A stretch of 64,000 nt of DNA from positions 3,162,001-3,226,000 of the forward strand of contig NZ_CP080417.1 of NCBI RefSeq assembly GCF_019457535.1, given 5' to 3'. Within the stretch, counting starts at the first letter, position 1. Each line of letters begins with the position of its first letter. A program made the position numbers and the translations under genes. Shown one piece after another: positions 61,906 through 64,000 of the stretch. Under the pieces are notes generated by a model. That model had not been told where the DNA came from, searched no databases, and saw only the letters and a list, made by a program, of their open reading frames with translations. The DNA comes from Shewanella halotolerans (lineage in GTDB: Bacteria; Pseudomonadota; Gammaproteobacteria; Enterobacterales; Shewanellaceae).

Positions 61906-62703
61906 TTAGCCTTTTAGGGGATCATTTCGCTTGACTTGCTCCCAATAGGCATCCAGTTCAGTGAGGCTATGCTCCTGCATCGCTTTACCCGACTGGGCTG
62001 CTAAGGTCTCGACGCCGCGAAAGCGATGTTCGAACTTATTGGTCGCCCGGCGCAGCGCCTGCTCTGGGTCCAGCTTGAGGTGTCTGGCCAGATTCACCAC
62101 GGCAAATAGCAGGTCTCCCAGCTCATCTTCCATCTTGTCTCTGTCCTGGGCGGCAACCTCCACCATCACCTCGTCAATCTCCTCATGGATCTTGGCCACC
62201 ACAGGCCCTAAGTCATTCCAGTCGAAACCCACGGTCGCCACTCGGCGTTGCACCTTGGCGGCGCGGGTCAGGGCCGGCAGTGAGCGCGGAATATCATCAA
62301 GCACCGAATGTAGCGAGCGCCCGGCGCGCTCCTTGGCCTTGATGCTCTCCCAAGTTTCACGTACCGACTCGCTGGATGCCTGAGTCATCTCGCCAAACAC
62401 ATGGGGATGACGCTCAGTGAGCTTAGTACAGATCTTCTCCACCACCAGATCGAAATCGAACCTGCCCTGCTCCTTGCCCAGCTGGCAATAGAAGATCACC
62501 TGAAACAGCAGGTCTCCAAGCTCACCGGGTAGTTCATCCAAGGCGCCGCGCTCTATGGTATCGGCCACCTCAAAGGCTTCTTCCAGGGTAAAGGGCACTA
62601 TGGTCTGATAGCTCTGGGCCTTGTCCCAGGGGCAACCTGTCTGTGGATCTCTGAGCCGCTCCATGATGGTCAGCAGTCTTTGGATATCTGATTTACTCTG
62701 CAT
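61906..62703 (-). CDS. mazG: Nucleoside triphosphate pyrophosphohydrolase MazG
   Basis: A 265-residue tandem MazG protein. The first unit has CPWDKAQSYQTIVPFTLEEAFEVADTIE and ELGDLLFQVIFYCQLG; the second has EEIDEVMVEVAAQ and ELGDLLFAVVNLARH. The E-x-x-E and E/D metal ligands are visible in both. It hydrolyses NTPs and modulates the ppGpp response, consistent with its place next to relA. Confidence 0.95.
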   Translation of the reverse strand: MQSKSDIQRLLTIMERLRDPQTGCPWDKAQSYQTIVPFTLEEAFEVADTIERGALDELPGELGDLLFQVIFYCQLGKEQGRFDFDLVVEKICTKLTERHPHVFGEMTQASSESVRETWESIKAKERAGRSLHSVLDDIPRSLPALTRAAKVQRRVATVGFDWNDLGPVVAKIHEEIDEVMVEVAAQDRDKMEDELGDLLFAVVNLARHLKLDPEQALRRATNKFEHRFRGVETLAAQSGKAMQEHSLTELDAYWEQVKRNDPLKG

Positions 62704-62720
62704 CGCTTACCTCATCAAAA

Positions 62721-62738
62721 AGGCGGCCTGGGCCGCCT
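62721..62738 (-). terminator. Terminator of relA
   Basis: Stem AGGCGGCC/GGCCGCCT followed by TTTTTGATG on the minus strand. It lies between relA and mazG. Confidence 0.8.
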
Positions 62739-62805
62739 CTTACTCTTATCATCTGTGAACTTTGTGATTTCTATCTGCGCTTAGATATTCGGGCTCACCA
62801 AGCCA

Positions 62806-64000
62806 CTAGAGACGTCGCGCCTCGATGACGCCGCTCACCTGAGACAGCTTGGCGATCACTCTGGATAGACCTTCCAGGTTATACAGCTCAAGTTCCAGCT
62901 CGATAGCCGCCGTCTGGGTCTTCACATCCGACGATGAGCTCATGGCCAACACGTTGGATTTCTCCGCCGCCAGCACAGAGGTGAGATCTCTCAGCAGACC
63001 GCTACGATCGTTAGCCAACACCTTGAGCTTAAGTTTATAGCCACCTGAGTAGTTCTCGCCCCAGACCACATCGACGCTGCGCTCGGGATGCACCCGCATC
63101 AGTTCTTTAACCTGCTCGCAGTCGGCCCTGTGCACAGAGATCCCCCTGCCTTTGGTGATAAAGCCGAAGATCTCATCTCCCGGCACCGGCTGGCAACACT
63201 TGGCGATATGGCTGAGCAGATTACCGACACCGTTAACCTCGACCTGGCCCTTGCCTTTTCCGGTTGAGCGCGCCTGGTTTTTCTTCAGCAGATCTTCAAG
63301 GGCCTCCTCTTCGGAGACCTCGTTGACCCGCATCCGGCTCTGTACGTGGTTGACCACCTGGTTGAGCCTGACGTCCCCGCCGCCGATACCGGCCAGTAGG
63401 TCATCCATCCCCACCATATTGAAACGCTCCACGGCGCTGTGGGCATCTTTCAGGGTCAATCCAGAACGTGCCAGCTCGGCCTCGAGCATCTCGCGCCCGG
63501 CGACGATATTCTTGTCCCTGTCTTGCTGCTTGAACCAGTGCTGGATCTTAGAGCGTGTACGCGACGCCTTGATATATCCCAGGTTAGGATTGAGCCAATC
63601 CCGCTTAGGGTTAGGGTGCTTGGAAGTGATGATCTCGACCCGCTCGCCGGTCTCCACCTGGTAGGTGAAGGGCACGATGCGACCGTCCACCTTGGCGCCG
63701 ATACACTTATGGCCTACCTGTGAGTGAATATAATAGGCGAAATCCAGCACGGTGGAGCCCATGGGCAGATCCACCACGTCGCCGTTCGGGGTGAAGACAT
63801 AGGCTCTGTCTTCAAACACCTGACTGCGAACCTCATCCACCAGGTTGCCACTCTCGGCCACATCTTCCTGCCACTGCAGGATCTTACGCAGCCAGTTGAT
63901 CTTCTCTTCGTAGCCGCTCTGCTTACCCGTAGTGCCCTCTTTATACTTCCAGTGGGCGGCCACCCCCAGCTCGGCATCTTCATGCATCTGCTCGGTGCGG
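62806..64000 (-). CDS. relA: GTP pyrophosphokinase RelA (partial, cut at right edge)
   Basis: The C-terminal 398 residues of RelA. The frame continues past the window, as codons upstream of a Met at 63987 remain open (R-T-E-Q-M-H). The visible part begins with the end of the synthetase domain (AELGVAAHWKYKEG), then the TGS domain (PNGDVVDLPMGSTVLDFAYYIHSQVGHKC), a helical linker, the conserved-cysteine region (HIAKCCQPVPGDEIFGFITKGRGISVHRADC), and an ACT domain at the end. RelA makes (p)ppGpp upon amino acid starvation. Confidence 0.97.
   Translation of the reverse strand, partial: RTEQMHEDAELGVAAHWKYKEGTTGKQSGYEEKINWLRKILQWQEDVAESGNLVDEVRSQVFEDRAYVFTPNGDVVDLPMGSTVLDFAYYIHSQVGHKCIGAKVDGRIVPFTYQVETGERVEIITSKHPNPKRDWLNPNLGYIKASRTRSKIQHWFKQQDRDKNIVAGREMLEAELARSGLTLKDAHSAVERFNMVGMDDLLAGIGGGDVRLNQVVNHVQSRMRVNEVSEEEALEDLLKKNQARSTGKGKGQVEVNGVGNLLSHIAKCCQPVPGDEIFGFITKGRGISVHRADCEQVKELMRVHPERSVDVVWGENYSGGYKLKLKVLANDRSGLLRDLTSVLAAEKSNVLAMSSSSDVKTQTAAIELELELYNLEGLSRVIAKLSQVSGVIEARRL

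Overview
The window looks like a chromosomal segment of a Shewanella species or a close gammaproteobacterial relative; I cannot name the species. The right half is a classic core block on the minus strand: relA-mazG-pyrG-eno-ftsB-ispD-ispF-truD-surE-pcm-nlpD-rpoS, then mutS on the plus strand, then recA-recX-alaS-csrA followed by a tRNA-Ser/tRNA-Arg operon. This matches Shewanella/Vibrio/Enterobacteria synteny. Most of it is fairly GC-rich, with many short rho-independent terminators.

Region 1-12.1 kb is an accessory defence island, visibly more AT-rich, especially in its first 5 kb. One co-directional minus-strand run reads hsdR-hsdM-hsdS (type I restriction-modification), then a two-domain P-loop/deoxycytidylate-deaminase protein of the AvcD/DCD anti-phage type, then an EVE-domain McrB GTPase, then McrC, which is cut by the left edge. 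A short plus-strand protein with a PD-(D/E)XK-like pattern lies just outside. The island ends near a GGTACAC direct repeat and terminators at about 12.0-12.2 kb. The layout suggests layered defence: restriction of unmodified DNA, GTP-driven restriction of modified DNA, and nucleotide depletion.

Region 12.3-16.2 kb holds a tightly packed operon (small membrane protein, SbtA-like bicarbonate transporter, purE, purK) divergent from a CbbR/CmpR-like LysR regulator, with AT-rich inverted repeats between them. Because PurK consumes bicarbonate, this may be a bicarbonate supply unit for purine synthesis. A second, diverged purE lies at about 30 kb.

Region 16.2-43 kb is mixed. It contains Ohr with palindromic operators and a 13-bp tandem repeat, and a secreted M35 (deuterolysin-type) metalloprotease followed by a free-standing secreted homologue of its N-terminal domain. 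It also has a short HPF, an iron-linked DUF3649-PepSY-DUF3325 set, two OsmC-type proteins, an outer-membrane barrel, a tricorn-like protease, an ECF sigma factor with a membrane partner, two lipoproteins near gshA, a tandem M16 protease, a dicarboxylate/amino acid symporter, a possible IS200/IS605-derived non-coding element, and the oadGAB sodium pump. No CRISPR array, rRNA or intact insertion sequence was seen.
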